Part shown: piece after piece, positions 36,286 to 45,508 of the stretch
Layout: each line of letters opens with the position of its first letter
Position numbering within the stretch: the stretch's first letter is position 1
Assembly (NCBI GenBank): GCA_965116195.1
Contig: OZ220491.1
Span: 1,674,001 to 1,738,000 of the forward strand
Direction of reading: 5' to 3'
From: Aldehydirespirator sp965116195
Lineage (GTDB): Bacteria > Actinomycetota > Acidimicrobiia > Acidimicrobiales > Aldehydirespiratoraceae
DNA length: 64,000 nucleotides
Notes under the pieces: model-generated
The model's database searches: none
What the model saw: the letters and a program-made list of their open reading frames with translations, nothing else
Told to the model about the DNA's origin: nothing
Program-made: the position numbers and the translations under genes

Positions 36286-36509
36286 GACAGATAACCCGCC
36301 TGGCAGCCAGCGGACGGCGCTTGGGCTACTCGCTGTACCTCGTTTCGCTGGCAGTGTTCATCGTGGGACTGGCCATCGGGTTCAACGACCTGCTGGCCTC
36401 CATAACGGCGGTATGTCTGGTTGTGGGCTCGGTGGTGCTGGCCCCGGCAATCATCGTCGGCTATGGCGTCCGAGCTGCCAACCGAGCCGACCGCGAAGAC
36501 GATTGGTAG
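36240..36509 (+). CDS. Small two-helix membrane protein, hypothetical
   Basis: 89 residues with two membrane segments (YSLYLVSLAVFIVGLAIGF; ITAVCLVVGSVVLAPAIIVG) between basic ends (IRRRRQITRLAASGRR). No family recognised. It follows the septum-formation lipoprotein by 55 bp on the same strand and is probably cotranscribed. Confidence 0.7.
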   Translation: MSAPGDPFDPVIRRRRQITRLAASGRRLGYSLYLVSLAVFIVGLAIGFNDLLASITAVCLVVGSVVLAPAIIVGYGVRAANRADREDDW

Positions 36510-36526
36510 CCGACCAACAGCGCCGA

Positions 36527-36745
36527 CACTCCGGAACTTCTGAAGACTTCGAGACCGGCCAGCGCTCCCGCGATTGTAAGTGCCGATTGCGGGCACCAAT
36601 ACTCCGGAACTGCTGAAGACTACGAGCCTCCTACGGCAGCCAGGCACACCATGACGGGCTGACCAACAGACCGCAGAGACGACATCGAATCGCCCACTCC
36701 GACGGCCCCGATAATGGCTGCCCGACAGACCGCAGGGACGTTCGA
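36527..36745. repeat. Two sets of direct repeats in the spacer before the NUDIX gene
   Basis: actccggaact(t/g)ctgaagact occurs at about 36529 and 36602. acagaccgcag(a/g)gacg occurs at about 36667 and 36726, with gaccaacagcgccga at both edges. Confidence 0.8.
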
Positions 36746-36765
36746 CCAACAGCGCCGAGTGGGCG

Positions 36766-37296
36766 CTAGACCGGCGAGATGTCCAACGGCGGATCAGCAA
36801 GATCACCGGCAACTACTGCCGGCAGGAACTCACGCAGCCGTGCCGGAACGGTCGGCTCGTCACTGGCCAGCAAATCACCGAGCGGCCACCAGTCAGCGCC
36901 AATGAAGGCCGCCGCCTCCAGAGCCTCCAGTCCCCGAGGCCGAAACTCACCGCCCTCGCACCACGCCACATGGATACGCTCATTGGACTCAAAGCGAATA
37001 CCCGAGAACGTGTACTCCACGTACTGCGTCCACATGCAGGGCCCGATCTCCACATCCGTGATGCCGGTCTCCTCGTGCAGTTCCCGCAGGCAGGTCGCTG
37101 CTGAGTCCTCGCCATGGCCGATCCCACCACCTGGAATCTCAAGCCACTCCGGCTTGTGGGGATCAATCGGATCCTCCGAACGGATCAGGAACACCCGGCC
37201 AGCACGATCAAGCAGCACACAACGAGCCGCAGGCCGCCGGATCACAAAAGAGCCACGAGGTGAACGACCCGACGACAGAACAGTAGACACCTCCAT
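36766..37296 (-). CDS. NUDIX hydrolase
   Basis: 176 residues from ATG 37296 (an earlier ATG at 37362 is possible). The NUDIX box is complete: GGGIGHGEDSAATCLRELHE followed by ETGI, giving Gx5Ex7REUxEExGU. PAARCVLLDRAGRVFLIRSE is the first strand pair. It hydrolyses nucleoside diphosphate-linked compounds; the substrate is unknown. No obvious operon partner. Confidence 0.87.
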   Translation of the reverse strand: MEVSTVLSSGRSPRGSFVIRRPAARCVLLDRAGRVFLIRSEDPIDPHKPEWLEIPGGGIGHGEDSAATCLRELHEETGITDVEIGPCMWTQYVEYTFSGIRFESNERIHVAWCEGGEFRPRGLEALEAAAFIGADWWPLGDLLASDEPTVPARLREFLPAVVAGDLADPPLDISPV

Positions 37297-37425
37297 AAAG
37301 GTAGCGCCCCCAACCACTCCGGCCTCACTCGTTGCATGGCCCCGTCTCCAACCACCTCGCATAAGCCCCTCTGCCGAATCTGAACCTCCTCCGTAGCTGC
37401 CTCAACTGCGCTTGCATGCGTGAGA

Positions 37426-38796
37426 TCATATTGGTTTGATTTCAATTTGCCACTCTGCAGACGGGTCGGCTTTGACCTCGAACCAAATCTCGCCTGGATC
37501 CAACTCCAAAATCCCATCCCCAACATCCAACACCGACGTCCAAGAACCTGACGAAGCAATCTCGCTAGCAACCGAATCAGAATCTCCGCCCGCATCCGAC
37601 GCACGCACACTGAAATACGACTCATCAGAACCCTCAAGACTCATAGAAACCCGCCAACGACCCTCCACAAGAACAACAGCACTCGTAACATCCTGACCAC
37701 TACCCTCAAAGGTATGAGGCCACTTTGGTTCTGTCACCACATCCGACCTCAGTGGTGTGACTTGGATGCGCCACTCCGCGGACTGGTCGGCTCTGACCTC
37801 AAACCAAATCTCGCCCGGATCCAACTCCAAAATCCCATCCCCAACATCCAACACCGACGTCCAAGAACCTGACGAAGCAATCTCGCTAGCAACCGAATCA
37901 GAATCTCCGCCCGCATCCGACGCACGCACACTGAAATACGACTCATCAGAACCCTCAAGACTCACAGAAACCCGCCAACGACCCTCCACAAGAACAACAG
38001 CACTCGTAACATCCTGACCACTACCTTCGCGAATCACCGACCCAGGCGGAACCGGAGTCTCAGCAGTAGGCGCTGATGGTTTTGCGATCAGGCCGGAGGC
38101 TCGGGCGATGAAGGTAGCCATCTGGGCGCGGGTGACAGACTTGCGTGGACAATACCTCAAGGGGTTGGTTTCGCAACCGGTGGTAACTCTGGCGGCAGCA
38201 AGAGCGTTGATGTTGTCAACGTGACTGTTGCTTGCGATGTCAGTGAAGCCTGCTGGTGAGGCTTTCGGGAGCTTATAAGCGCGTGTGAGAAAGGAAGCCA
38301 TTTGTGCACGGGTAACCGAGTTGTAGGGGCAGTAGCTCAATGGATCGGTTTTGCAACCGACAGTTACATTGAGTTCCGCGAAGCGCTCCACATGGGGAGC
38401 CCACCACTGCTTGGGGTTGACATCATCGAAACGTGAACCGATGATGGGGTCAGGTTCTCTACCAGCCAGAGCACGCCCCAACCACACAGCGAGTTCCCAG
38501 CGCTGCAAGCCACGCCCCGGACAGATGCTGTCATCATCGCATTCAGTGCCGGAAAGGTAGCCCTCGGCAGCAAGAGCATTCAACGCCGGTTCATGCACAC
38601 TGCCATCATCATCAACAACCGCATCTTCGCTTTGAGACCAGACATCAGCTACTGGGATCAAAACAGCTGCGAATACTATCAGCACGCCACAGACCCAGCC
38701 GCACGATAGGCAGCTAAACTTCATGAAATGAGAGCAGCCAGCCCCTCTCAAACGCCGAGACTTTGATATCGCATCAAAGAGATTAAAATCACTCAT
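37426..38796 (-). CDS. Secreted SLH-repeat protein with a duplicated C-terminal domain
   Basis: 456 residues from ATG 38796 with AGGAGAAGG 4 bases upstream. A signal segment (VCGVLIVFAAVLIPVADVWS) is followed by three SLH repeats nearly identical to those of the SLH-HNH protein (LQRWELAVWLGRALA; SVTRAQMASFLTRA; SVTRAQMATFIARA). The C-terminus is two copies of a roughly 90-residue unit starting EGSGQDVTSAVVLVEGRW, with GSDESYFSVRASDAGGDSDS. The DNA copies (about 37440-37720 and 37760-38040) are almost identical, so the duplication is recent or kept uniform. Probably wall-bound; the repeat unit looks like a beta-sandwich of unknown ligand. Confidence 0.83.
   Translation of the reverse strand: MSDFNLFDAISKSRRLRGAGCSHFMKFSCLSCGWVCGVLIVFAAVLIPVADVWSQSEDAVVDDDGSVHEPALNALAAEGYLSGTECDDDSICPGRGLQRWELAVWLGRALAGREPDPIIGSRFDDVNPKQWWAPHVERFAELNVTVGCKTDPLSYCPYNSVTRAQMASFLTRAYKLPKASPAGFTDIASNSHVDNINALAAARVTTGCETNPLRYCPRKSVTRAQMATFIARASGLIAKPSAPTAETPVPPGSVIREGSGQDVTSAVVLVEGRWRVSVSLEGSDESYFSVRASDAGGDSDSVASEIASSGSWTSVLDVGDGILELDPGEIWFEVRADQSAEWRIQVTPLRSDVVTEPKWPHTFEGSGQDVTSAVVLVEGRWRVSMSLEGSDESYFSVRASDAGGDSDSVASEIASSGSWTSVLDVGDGILELDPGEIWFEVKADPSAEWQIEIKPI
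37440..38040. repeat. Two near-identical copies of about 270 bp, offset about 321 bp (in frame)
   Basis: From aaccaaatctcgcc to aacatcctgaccactacc the copies at 37480-37705 and 37801-38026 differ at very few positions. They encode the duplicated domain of the SLH protein. Confidence 0.92.
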
Positions 38797-38978
38797 TGCC
38801 TTCTCCTGTTATAGCGTGATTTCGGTTTTAGGTTCTTTGAACGAACCTAGCCGTTATGATCCCACGGGGGTGTGACATCAACTCTGCGCACGATCTCTGA
38901 GTCACTCATCCAAACGATCAAGGCCGCCCTCCCACCGGCACACTCAAGGGGTCGTGCTGGCGACTCTCGAAGGAGGAT

Positions 38979-39209
38979 GTGTGGGTTGGAGGGGGAGGGC
39001 TTGCGCCGTACTGCGGATCCACTGCGCTAGGCATCGGCGGTGGAGCCGGGACGAACGGCCCTACGGGCGTTGTGTTCAAAGTCAACGCTGCCTATTCAGG
39101 CTTCGAGAACCGCGCTGTCTGGGAATGGCTCAGCCAAGCAGAGAAGGCCGATGTTCTCGGCCAAGGTCCCAGAGAGCATGTCGCTACTGACAAGATCCGT
39201 GCGCTCTGA
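38979..39209 (+). CDS. Hypothetical small protein
   Basis: 76 residues from GTG 38979 directly after an AGGAGG; an ATG two bases earlier is in another frame. It is glycine-rich at the N-terminus (GGGGLAPYCGSTALGIGGGAG), then NAAYSGFENRAVWEWLSQAEK. No family recognised. It could be the remnant of a longer gene or a chance frame. Confidence 0.3.
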   Translation: MWVGGGGLAPYCGSTALGIGGGAGTNGPTGVVFKVNAAYSGFENRAVWEWLSQAEKADVLGQGPREHVATDKIRAL

Positions 39210-39253
39210 GAGTCTGTGGTGATTCGGTGTGGTGGGGTTCTGTGTTATGTGGC

Positions 39254-39589
39254 TCAGGCTGGGGCGGGGCGGTGGCGGACTGCTGACAGGGTCTTGATGG
39301 TGATGGGGGTTGCTGGTCCGGGCTCGCCAAGCACGGTGGCTGCGCCGTCGGCGATCAGGCTGAAGCCGTCGGCTGCGGGCATCCACAGCACCGTCACCTC
39401 TGGACGAGCGCGAGCGTTGGCGGCGGCACCACGTCCCACTACTGCGCTGATCACGCCTCCGTTGTCGATATCGACCCTCACGTGAATGATCCGAGGCCTG
39501 CCGTCGTCACCTACCGTCAACACGAAAGCCGTGGGACCATGTTGGACTGCCACCGATGCCAGATCCCGGGGTGCGACCGCAACACTCAT
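39254..39589 (-). CDS. Pyridoxamine 5'-phosphate oxidase-family (PPOX) protein
   Basis: 111 residues from ATG 39589. The split-barrel flavin-binding pattern is seen in TAFVLTVGDDGRPRIIHVRV and ARPEVTVLWMPAADGFSLIA. It is short for the family and probably binds FMN or F420; the substrate is unknown. The start overlaps (ATGA) the stop of an upstream 61-residue frame. Confidence 0.78.
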   Translation of the reverse strand: MSVAVAPRDLASVAVQHGPTAFVLTVGDDGRPRIIHVRVDIDNGGVISAVVGRGAAANARARPEVTVLWMPAADGFSLIADGAATVLGEPGPATPITIKTLSAVRHRPAPA

Positions 39590-39771
39590 TCGCCAAGACG
39601 ATAACCGCAAGTCCGACCATCACGCTCTGCGCACTGCGGCACGGATTCACCCCAACGTCCAAACAACGTGTCAACGGTGCAATAGCGACCGTCACCCATA
39701 CACACCGCAGCAGGACGCAAACAGCCAGGCTCATCAATCAGAACGACAGCTTGTGAGCGGTGTGGATGCAA
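39586..39771 (-). CDS. Cys-containing small ORF coupled to the PPOX gene
   Basis: 61 residues, with PGCLRPAAVCMGDGRYCTVD and five Cys. Its stop overlaps the PPOX ATG (ATGA), the only argument for it being real. No family recognised. Confidence 0.25.
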   Translation of the reverse strand: MHPHRSQAVVLIDEPGCLRPAAVCMGDGRYCTVDTLFGRWGESVPQCAERDGRTCGYRLGE

Positions 39772-39846
39772 AACTGACGGGCACGGTCGGTGAGATTGCT
39801 GGAGTTCTGATGGTGGGCGGCGTGCGGGAAACAGGAACCGCCACGC

Positions 39847-41055
39847 TCAATCAGAACGCCGACTGCTACCGACGCTTTGCAATGCACCCATGAGATCACC
39901 TCGGCTGCCGGTACAACGCACGCGGCCCACACCCACGAAGCGGGCCAAATCCACAAGATGCAGCCACAACCGTTCCGCCAGCCCAGCCTTGTCAACCCCC
40001 GGTTCAGCAAAGGCTCCCAGCACCAACAATACCCCCGCAGCCCGATCCGTCTTGAGATCAAGGCGAGCCACCAGCTCCTCGCCGTCAAGCACCGGCAGCA
40101 CGTAGTAGCCATACACCCGCTTGGAAGCCGGCACGTAGATCTCAATGCGATAGTCAAAACCCCACAAGCGCTCGGCACGGGCCCGGTTCCACACCACCGG
40201 ATCAAACGGTGACAGCACGGTCAGCGAGTCAACCGACGAAGGCAGCTTGGCTTCGGTATGCAGGTAGGCGGGCTCCGCCCAACCCTCAACCTCAACCACA
40301 GCCAGATCTCCGGCCTCAACCAACTCGCTCAGACGGGCCCGGCCCTCGCGCACCGGCAAGCGGTAGTAATCAATCAGGTCCGACGCAGTACCCACACCCG
40401 AAGCTGCTGCTGAACGCAACAACAAGGCCCGCTGCGCATCCTCAGCAGGCGGCGTCGGTTGAGCCAACACATCCGCCGGCACGATGCGCTCAAGCAGATC
40501 AAACTCCTTGATGAAGTTGGCACGTCGGCGAATGCCCACCTTGCCGATGCGATACAACCAGTCGAGAGCGATTGCACCCAACGAACGACTGCCCCACCAC
40601 TGGCCCGAGCGACGCCTCGGATCAAGAAGTTCCCCTGCGGCCAGCGGACGCTCTGTCACCTGGGCCAGAACCTCAGCCACATAGTCGGGGTCGCGACGCG
40701 CCAACGCAGCCAGGTTTTCCCAGGTATGACCCTGCTCAGCGCGCCGTTTCTGCCAACGCAACAGCGGCTCGTCACCCACCGGCAACAGCGAGGCCTCATG
40801 CGCCCAAGCCTCGAACCACTCGTCGTCACGATAAGCCACACGATCCAGCAGGGAGGCCTCATAGCAACCCAGGCGAGAAAACGGCGGCAGATACTGAGTT
40901 CGTATCACCACCGGCACCGAGTCGAGTTGCAACAGTTGCAGCCGACGCATCACTCGACGCAGGTGGCGGCGGTCCACCCGACCAGCAGGCACCGGGTCAG
41001 CAAAACCCTGGGCGCACAATGCAACCCGGCGAGCCTCCCGCAACGACAGCCCCAT
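39847..41055 (-). CDS. Winged-helix protein of the YcaQ/DUF1006 family (crosslink-repair glycosylase-like)
   Basis: About 402 residues from ATG 41055 (41070 also possible). MGLSLREARRVALCAQGF and LQLLQLDSVPVVIRTQYLP match the start of YcaQ/AlkZ-like glycosylases, with the QLDSV (QxD) catalytic-region motif. WAHEASLLPVG and the winged-helix core AIDWLYRIGKVGIR-like follow. AlkZ unhooks DNA interstrand crosslinks; family members mostly share its fold and probably repair DNA. It lies 31 bp after leuS on the same strand. Confidence 0.82.
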   Translation of the reverse strand: MGLSLREARRVALCAQGFADPVPAGRVDRRHLRRVMRRLQLLQLDSVPVVIRTQYLPPFSRLGCYEASLLDRVAYRDDEWFEAWAHEASLLPVGDEPLLRWQKRRAEQGHTWENLAALARRDPDYVAEVLAQVTERPLAAGELLDPRRRSGQWWGSRSLGAIALDWLYRIGKVGIRRRANFIKEFDLLERIVPADVLAQPTPPAEDAQRALLLRSAAASGVGTASDLIDYYRLPVREGRARLSELVEAGDLAVVEVEGWAEPAYLHTEAKLPSSVDSLTVLSPFDPVVWNRARAERLWGFDYRIEIYVPASKRVYGYYVLPVLDGEELVARLDLKTDRAAGVLLVLGAFAEPGVDKAGLAERLWLHLVDLARFVGVGRVRCTGSRGDLMGALQSVGSSRRSD

Positions 41056-41086
41056 GCGCCGCCGCATCATGAGGCCGGGCAGCGGC

Positions 41087-44000
41087 TCACACCACGAGGG
41101 TGATCATGCGGCCCGGCACATAAAGCTGCTTGCGCAACTCACGCCCCCCCACATGCGCTGCCACGTTGGACTCGGCCAGAGCCGCAGCCAGCGCAGTGGC
41201 CTCATCAGCGTCAGCAGCGATCGTGACCCTGCCCCGCAACTTTCCGTTGACCTGCACCGGAACTTCCACGGTCAGATCAACCAGCAAATCCGGATCAGCT
41301 GTCGGAAAATCCGCCAAGACGACCGAGCCGACACCAGCACCATGCAGACGGTGCCAGAGCTCCTCTGCAAAATGCGGCACCAAGGGAGCCAGCATCCGCA
41401 GCAGCGGGTCGGCCACCTCTCGTGGGGTTCCGGCACCACCTCTGGTGAGTTCGTTGTTGAGTTCCGTGAGCTTGGCGATGGCCGTGTTGAACCGCATGTC
41501 CTCCATGTCGGCGCGCACGCCGTCAATGGTCCGGTGCAACAGCCGACGCAGACCATCCTCTGCCGGCTTGTCGGTCACTCGGAGTTCGCCCGTGTGCTCA
41601 TCCACCATGTTGCGCCACACCCGTTGCAACATCCGCTGGGATCCCACCACTGAGCGAGGCTCCCAGGGCCGTCCCAGATGGATCGGCCCCATGAACATCT
41701 CGTAGAGGCGCAGCGTGTCAGCGCCATAGGCGGCGTACATGTCATCGGGGGTGACCGAGTTCTTGAGCGACTTGCCCATCTTGCCGAGTTCACGCAGCAC
41801 CGGCTGTCCCCGGTGTGTGAACCCTGCCTCCACCGAACCCTCCACCTCATCGGCAGGCACATACACACCACGGTCATCCTTGTAGGAGTAAGCCAGGATG
41901 TAGCCCTGGTTGATGAGACGCTTGAACGGCTCAACTCCGCTGACATGACCGAGGTCACAGAGCACCTTGTGCCAGAACCGGGCATACAGCAGATGGAGCA
42001 CGGCGTGCTCGACCCCACCGACGTACAAATCCACGCCGCCCACACCGCCCGGTGAGGGATCGGCCATCCAGTACCTCTCCACCTCAGGGTCAACAAAAGC
42101 CTGATCGTTGTCAGGATCGAGATACCGCAGGTAGTACCAGCACGAACCCGCCCACTGAGGCATGGTGCTCAACTCACGGCGATAGAGCCGTGGGCCCTCA
42201 CCCAGATCCAACTCCGCTGTCACCCATTCGGTCACACGGCCCAGCGGAGGCTCGGGCTCGGAGTCGGGGGCCAAGGCCCGGGGTGACCAGTCATCAAGCT
42301 CGGGGAGCTCCAGCGGCAGCCACTGCTCAGGCAGCGCCACCGGCCCCAGGTCGTCAAACACCACCGGTATCGGCTCGCCCCAGTAGCGCTGGCGACTGAA
42401 GAGCCAGTCCCTCAGCTTGTAGTTGACCTCAACCCCTCCGAAGCCCCCGGTGTCCAGACGTTGCAAAATGAGCGCCTTTGACGCCTCCACCCCCAAACCG
42501 TCAAGGAACAGCGAGTTGATTGACGGGCCGTCACCCGCGTAAGCCTGATCATCCGGGTGATCCTGTGGAGGCTGCACGGTACGGATCACCTCCAGTCCGA
42601 ACGTCTCGGCAAAGTCACGATCACGCTGATCTTCTCCCGGTACGCCCATCACCGCGCCCGTGCCGTAGCCCATGATCACGTAATCAGCGATGAAGACCGG
42701 TACCTGCCTGGATGTGAAGGGCACCACGACATTGCTGCCCAGATACACGCCGGTTTTGGAGGTGCTGCGGTCTATATCGGTTTTCTGGGCTGATATCGCC
42801 CGGTAGTCAGCCACGGCCTCAGTCGGCGTGGCCGCGCCCGCAGTCCAGGAGTCACAAGTACCAACAGGCCAAGCCGATGCCGTGATCTCATCCACCAGAG
42901 GATGCTCGGGTGCCAGGACCAGGTAGGTGGTGCCGAACAACGTGTCAGGCCGGGTTGTGAAGACCCGAATACGCTCAGTTGCCGCGTCAGCTGTTGCGGC
43001 ATCATCAACAGTCACAGCATCATCAACTTCCGCAACCAAGTCGGCATCATGCTCCGCAGTCGCGGCAACGTCAGCAACCACGGCAGCATCAGCCAGTTTC
43101 GCAGTTCTGACGGTAGCTTCAGGAGAGGCATCGGTGATTTCGGCGGAGGCAGCATCAGCTTCATCGTGGGCTGCGTGAGGGGCGATGGTGAAGTTGATCC
43201 AGGCACCTTCAGAACGGCCGATCCAGTTGCGCTGCATGGTCTTGACCGACTCGGGCCAGTCAAGGTGATCAAGATCTGCCAGCAGACGGTCGGCGTAGGC
43301 ACAGATACGCATCATCCACTGTCTGAGGGGTCGCTCAACGACCTCGTGGTTGCCCCGTTCGGAACGACCCTGGGCTGTGACCTCTTCGTTGGAGAGCACC
43401 GTGCCCAGGGCTGGACACCAATTGACCGGTGTCTCCGCCAGGTAGGCGAGGCGGTGGCTGTCCAGGATGCGCCGACGTTCAGCCTCGTTTACTTCCTGCC
43501 AGCGCAAACCCTCGGGCGTGAGACGATCACCTGACTCGAACTCAGCAACGAGTTCAGAAATCGGACGGGCCCTGCCGGTTGCCGGGTCGAACCACGAGTT
43601 GAATATCTGCAGGAAGATCCACTGGGTCCAGCGGTAGTAGTTCGTATCGGTGGTGGCAATGCTGCGGCGCTTGTCGTGACCGAGTCCCAGTCGGCTCAGT
43701 TGACGACGCATGTTGGCGATATTGGCCTCGGTGTTGACACGTGGATGCTGACCTGTCTGGCGTGCGTGCTCCTCCGCCGGCAGTCCAAAGGCGTCAAATC
43801 CCATCGTGTAGAGCACATTGAAGCCGCACATCCGTTTGAAGCGGGTGTAAACGTCAGTGGCGATGAAGCCCAGCGGATGTCCCACATGCAACCCCGACCC
43901 TGACGGGTAAGGAAACATGTCCATGACAAACAACTTGGGACCGAACGCGGTCTCGGCTGCCGAACTGCCCGTGTTGGGCGTGTTGTAGATGCCAACTTCG

Positions 44001-44092
44001 TCCCAGTAGCGTTGCCAGCGGGTCTCGATCTCAGTGGCTGTGGACGCGTCGTAACGGACCAGGGACAGGTCAGCTTCGGGAACTGCGGACAT
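41087..44092 (-). CDS. leuS: Leucine--tRNA ligase with an Ala/Asp-rich insertion
   Basis: 1001 residues from ATG 44092 (MSAVPEADLSLVRYD). The class I synthetase motifs are PYPSGSGLHVGHPLG (HIGH-type) and GKMGKSLKNS (KMSKS-type). Editing-domain motifs RIRVFTTRPDTLFG and GYGTGAVMGVPGEDQRD are present. About 65-75 residues of Ala/Asp/Val-rich sequence (from about APHAAHDEADAASAE to ADAATERIR) precede the editing TRPDTLFG motif, making the protein longer than usual bacterial LeuRS (about 830-960). The insertion is coded at about 42975-43185 and looks like a low-complexity expansion. It charges tRNA-Leu and is essential. Confidence 0.95.
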   Translation of the reverse strand: MSAVPEADLSLVRYDASTATEIETRWQRYWDEVGIYNTPNTGSSAAETAFGPKLFVMDMFPYPSGSGLHVGHPLGFIATDVYTRFKRMCGFNVLYTMGFDAFGLPAEEHARQTGQHPRVNTEANIANMRRQLSRLGLGHDKRRSIATTDTNYYRWTQWIFLQIFNSWFDPATGRARPISELVAEFESGDRLTPEGLRWQEVNEAERRRILDSHRLAYLAETPVNWCPALGTVLSNEEVTAQGRSERGNHEVVERPLRQWMMRICAYADRLLADLDHLDWPESVKTMQRNWIGRSEGAWINFTIAPHAAHDEADAASAEITDASPEATVRTAKLADAAVVADVAATAEHDADLVAEVDDAVTVDDAATADAATERIRVFTTRPDTLFGTTYLVLAPEHPLVDEITASAWPVGTCDSWTAGAATPTEAVADYRAISAQKTDIDRSTSKTGVYLGSNVVVPFTSRQVPVFIADYVIMGYGTGAVMGVPGEDQRDRDFAETFGLEVIRTVQPPQDHPDDQAYAGDGPSINSLFLDGLGVEASKALILQRLDTGGFGGVEVNYKLRDWLFSRQRYWGEPIPVVFDDLGPVALPEQWLPLELPELDDWSPRALAPDSEPEPPLGRVTEWVTAELDLGEGPRLYRRELSTMPQWAGSCWYYLRYLDPDNDQAFVDPEVERYWMADPSPGGVGGVDLYVGGVEHAVLHLLYARFWHKVLCDLGHVSGVEPFKRLINQGYILAYSYKDDRGVYVPADEVEGSVEAGFTHRGQPVLRELGKMGKSLKNSVTPDDMYAAYGADTLRLYEMFMGPIHLGRPWEPRSVVGSQRMLQRVWRNMVDEHTGELRVTDKPAEDGLRRLLHRTIDGVRADMEDMRFNTAIAKLTELNNELTRGGAGTPREVADPLLRMLAPLVPHFAEELWHRLHGAGVGSVVLADFPTADPDLLVDLTVEVPVQVNGKLRGRVTIAADADEATALAAALAESNVAAHVGGRELRKQLYVPGRMITLVV

Positions 44093-44770
44093 GACACTTA
44101 AGGCTATGGCAACGACACCACACGACATACCCATGGACTACATCGCCTGTCCATAGCCTCGGGCGAAACAAGCCCTGCCGTGCTCTCGGAGTACTCATGC
44201 CCAACATCGCCTGCCAAAGTCCGCCCACCCCAACGGTCGCTGGGTAGGGCAGTAACCAGAGGGCAGACAGGTTGAATGCTCAGAGTCCGCCATCCCCGAC
44301 GACTGCTGGTCTCGGGGAAAGTCCCAGCGGCGGCACCTAGCCCAATTACCCGTATTTCCAACGGGCGCTGCCTCTACGAGAAAAATCCGCGCACTCACTT
44401 GTGCGCGTGCGGAACTGTGCTACATTGCTGTTCCGTATCGTGGTACTGGTCCACAGTACGGAACAAGCGCACGGAACAAGCGCACGGAACAAGCACCGGG
44501 CAAAGAGCACGGACATCACCGAGTACGAACAAGTACCGGGCAAGTACCAACAACTACACAGCAGCAAGGACAAGACAGAGCAGACAGCAAGGCACGACCG
44601 AACACGAACACAGGCAAAAGAGTTCGCAACATCTGCGCAGAACTGCACAACCCAAATCAACGCACCACGATACGAGCACATCAACCAACCGCAGAGCGGA
44701 ACCCGCTACAGCGTCGGCACGTGACCGGCGTTCGTGGCGAGAACCCCGAATCAACATGGAGGGCCTTGTC
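44093..44770. other. Intergenic region between leuS and the methyl-transfer operon
   Basis: 678 bp without a supported gene. It holds an inverted pair aggctatgg (about 44101) / ccatagcct (about 44152) just upstream of leuS, and short repeats of cacggaacaag (44458-44500) and gtaccgggcaagtacc-type sequence upstream of the corrinoid gene. A possible weak promoter is ttgtgc (44399) with tacatt 16 bases later, reading toward the corrinoid operon. I looked for cobalamin-riboswitch core sequences and saw none. Confidence 0.4.
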
Positions 44771-45508
44771 ATGTTGACGGACATCCCTGTTTTGGGACCC
44801 GACGCAGCCGCTGAGGAGTTTGACGACGAAGAACTCGATCTGTCGAGTCTGAACGACGAAGAACTCACGGCCCAGATGCACGACGACCTCTACGACGGTC
44901 TCGCCGACGAGATCGCAGAGGGCACCAACATCTTGTTGGCCAGGGGCTGGCCCGCCGACAAGGTGCTCAACGACGCTCTCGTGGAGGGGATGCGCATCGT
45001 GGGTATCGACTTCCGCGACGGGATCCTGTTTGTGCCCGAAGTGCTGCTGGCTGCCAACGCCATGAAAGCCGGCATGTCCATCCTGAGGCCACTGCTGGCA
45101 GAGACCGGTGCCGAGCCTGTCGGCAGTGTTGTGATCGGCACAGTTAAGGGCGACATCCACGACATCGGCAAGAACCTGGTGGCGATGATGCTGGAAGGAG
45201 CAGGTTTTGAGGTGTTTGACCTGGGCATCAACACCGACGCTGACGAGTTCCTTGCGGCCCTCGACGAGCACAAGCCGGACATTTTGGGTATGTCCGCTCT
45301 GCTCACCACCACCATGCCCTACATGAAGGTGGTGATTGACACCCTGATCGAGAAGGGCCTGCGAGACGAGTACATCGTCCTTGTGGGAGGAGCCCCACTC
45401 AACGAGGAGTTCGGCACCGCTATCGGAGCTGATGCCTACTGCCGCGATGCTGCCGTGGCAGCCGAAACGGCCAAGACACTGGTCACAGCCCGCCGTCCCG
45501 CCCGATGA
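44771..45508 (+). CDS. Corrinoid-binding methyltransferase protein (MtgC/MttC-like)
   Basis: 245 residues from ATG 44771, chosen for GGAGGG 7 bases upstream; an ATG at 44756 is in frame. The N-terminal helical cap (MHDDLYDGLADEIAEGTNIL) is followed by a Rossmann-like B12 domain with GTVKGDIHDIGKNLV, the DxHxxG base-off cobalamin ligand. GMSALLTTTMPYMKVVID is the lower-axial loop. It carries the methyl group as methylcobalamin between MttB-type demethylase and the pterin methyltransferase coded downstream. A roughly 30-residue acidic N-terminal extension (EEFDDEELDLSSLNDEEL) is unusual. First gene of the run. Confidence 0.93.
   Translation: MLTDIPVLGPDAAAEEFDDEELDLSSLNDEELTAQMHDDLYDGLADEIAEGTNILLARGWPADKVLNDALVEGMRIVGIDFRDGILFVPEVLLAANAMKAGMSILRPLLAETGAEPVGSVVIGTVKGDIHDIGKNLVAMMLEGAGFEVFDLGINTDADEFLAALDEHKPDILGMSALLTTTMPYMKVVIDTLIEKGLRDEYIVLVGGAPLNEEFGTAIGADAYCRDAAVAAETAKTLVTARRPAR

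Noticed and set aside
39738..40205. 155-residue minus-strand frame overlapping the YcaQ-like gene
   Set aside because: It is an alternative frame of the well-supported YcaQ-like coding region and has a composition typical of shadow frames (Cys/Trp-rich).
44093..44770. Cobalamin riboswitch upstream of the corrinoid operon
   Set aside because: I looked for the conserved B12-box and core sequences and did not find them in either orientation.
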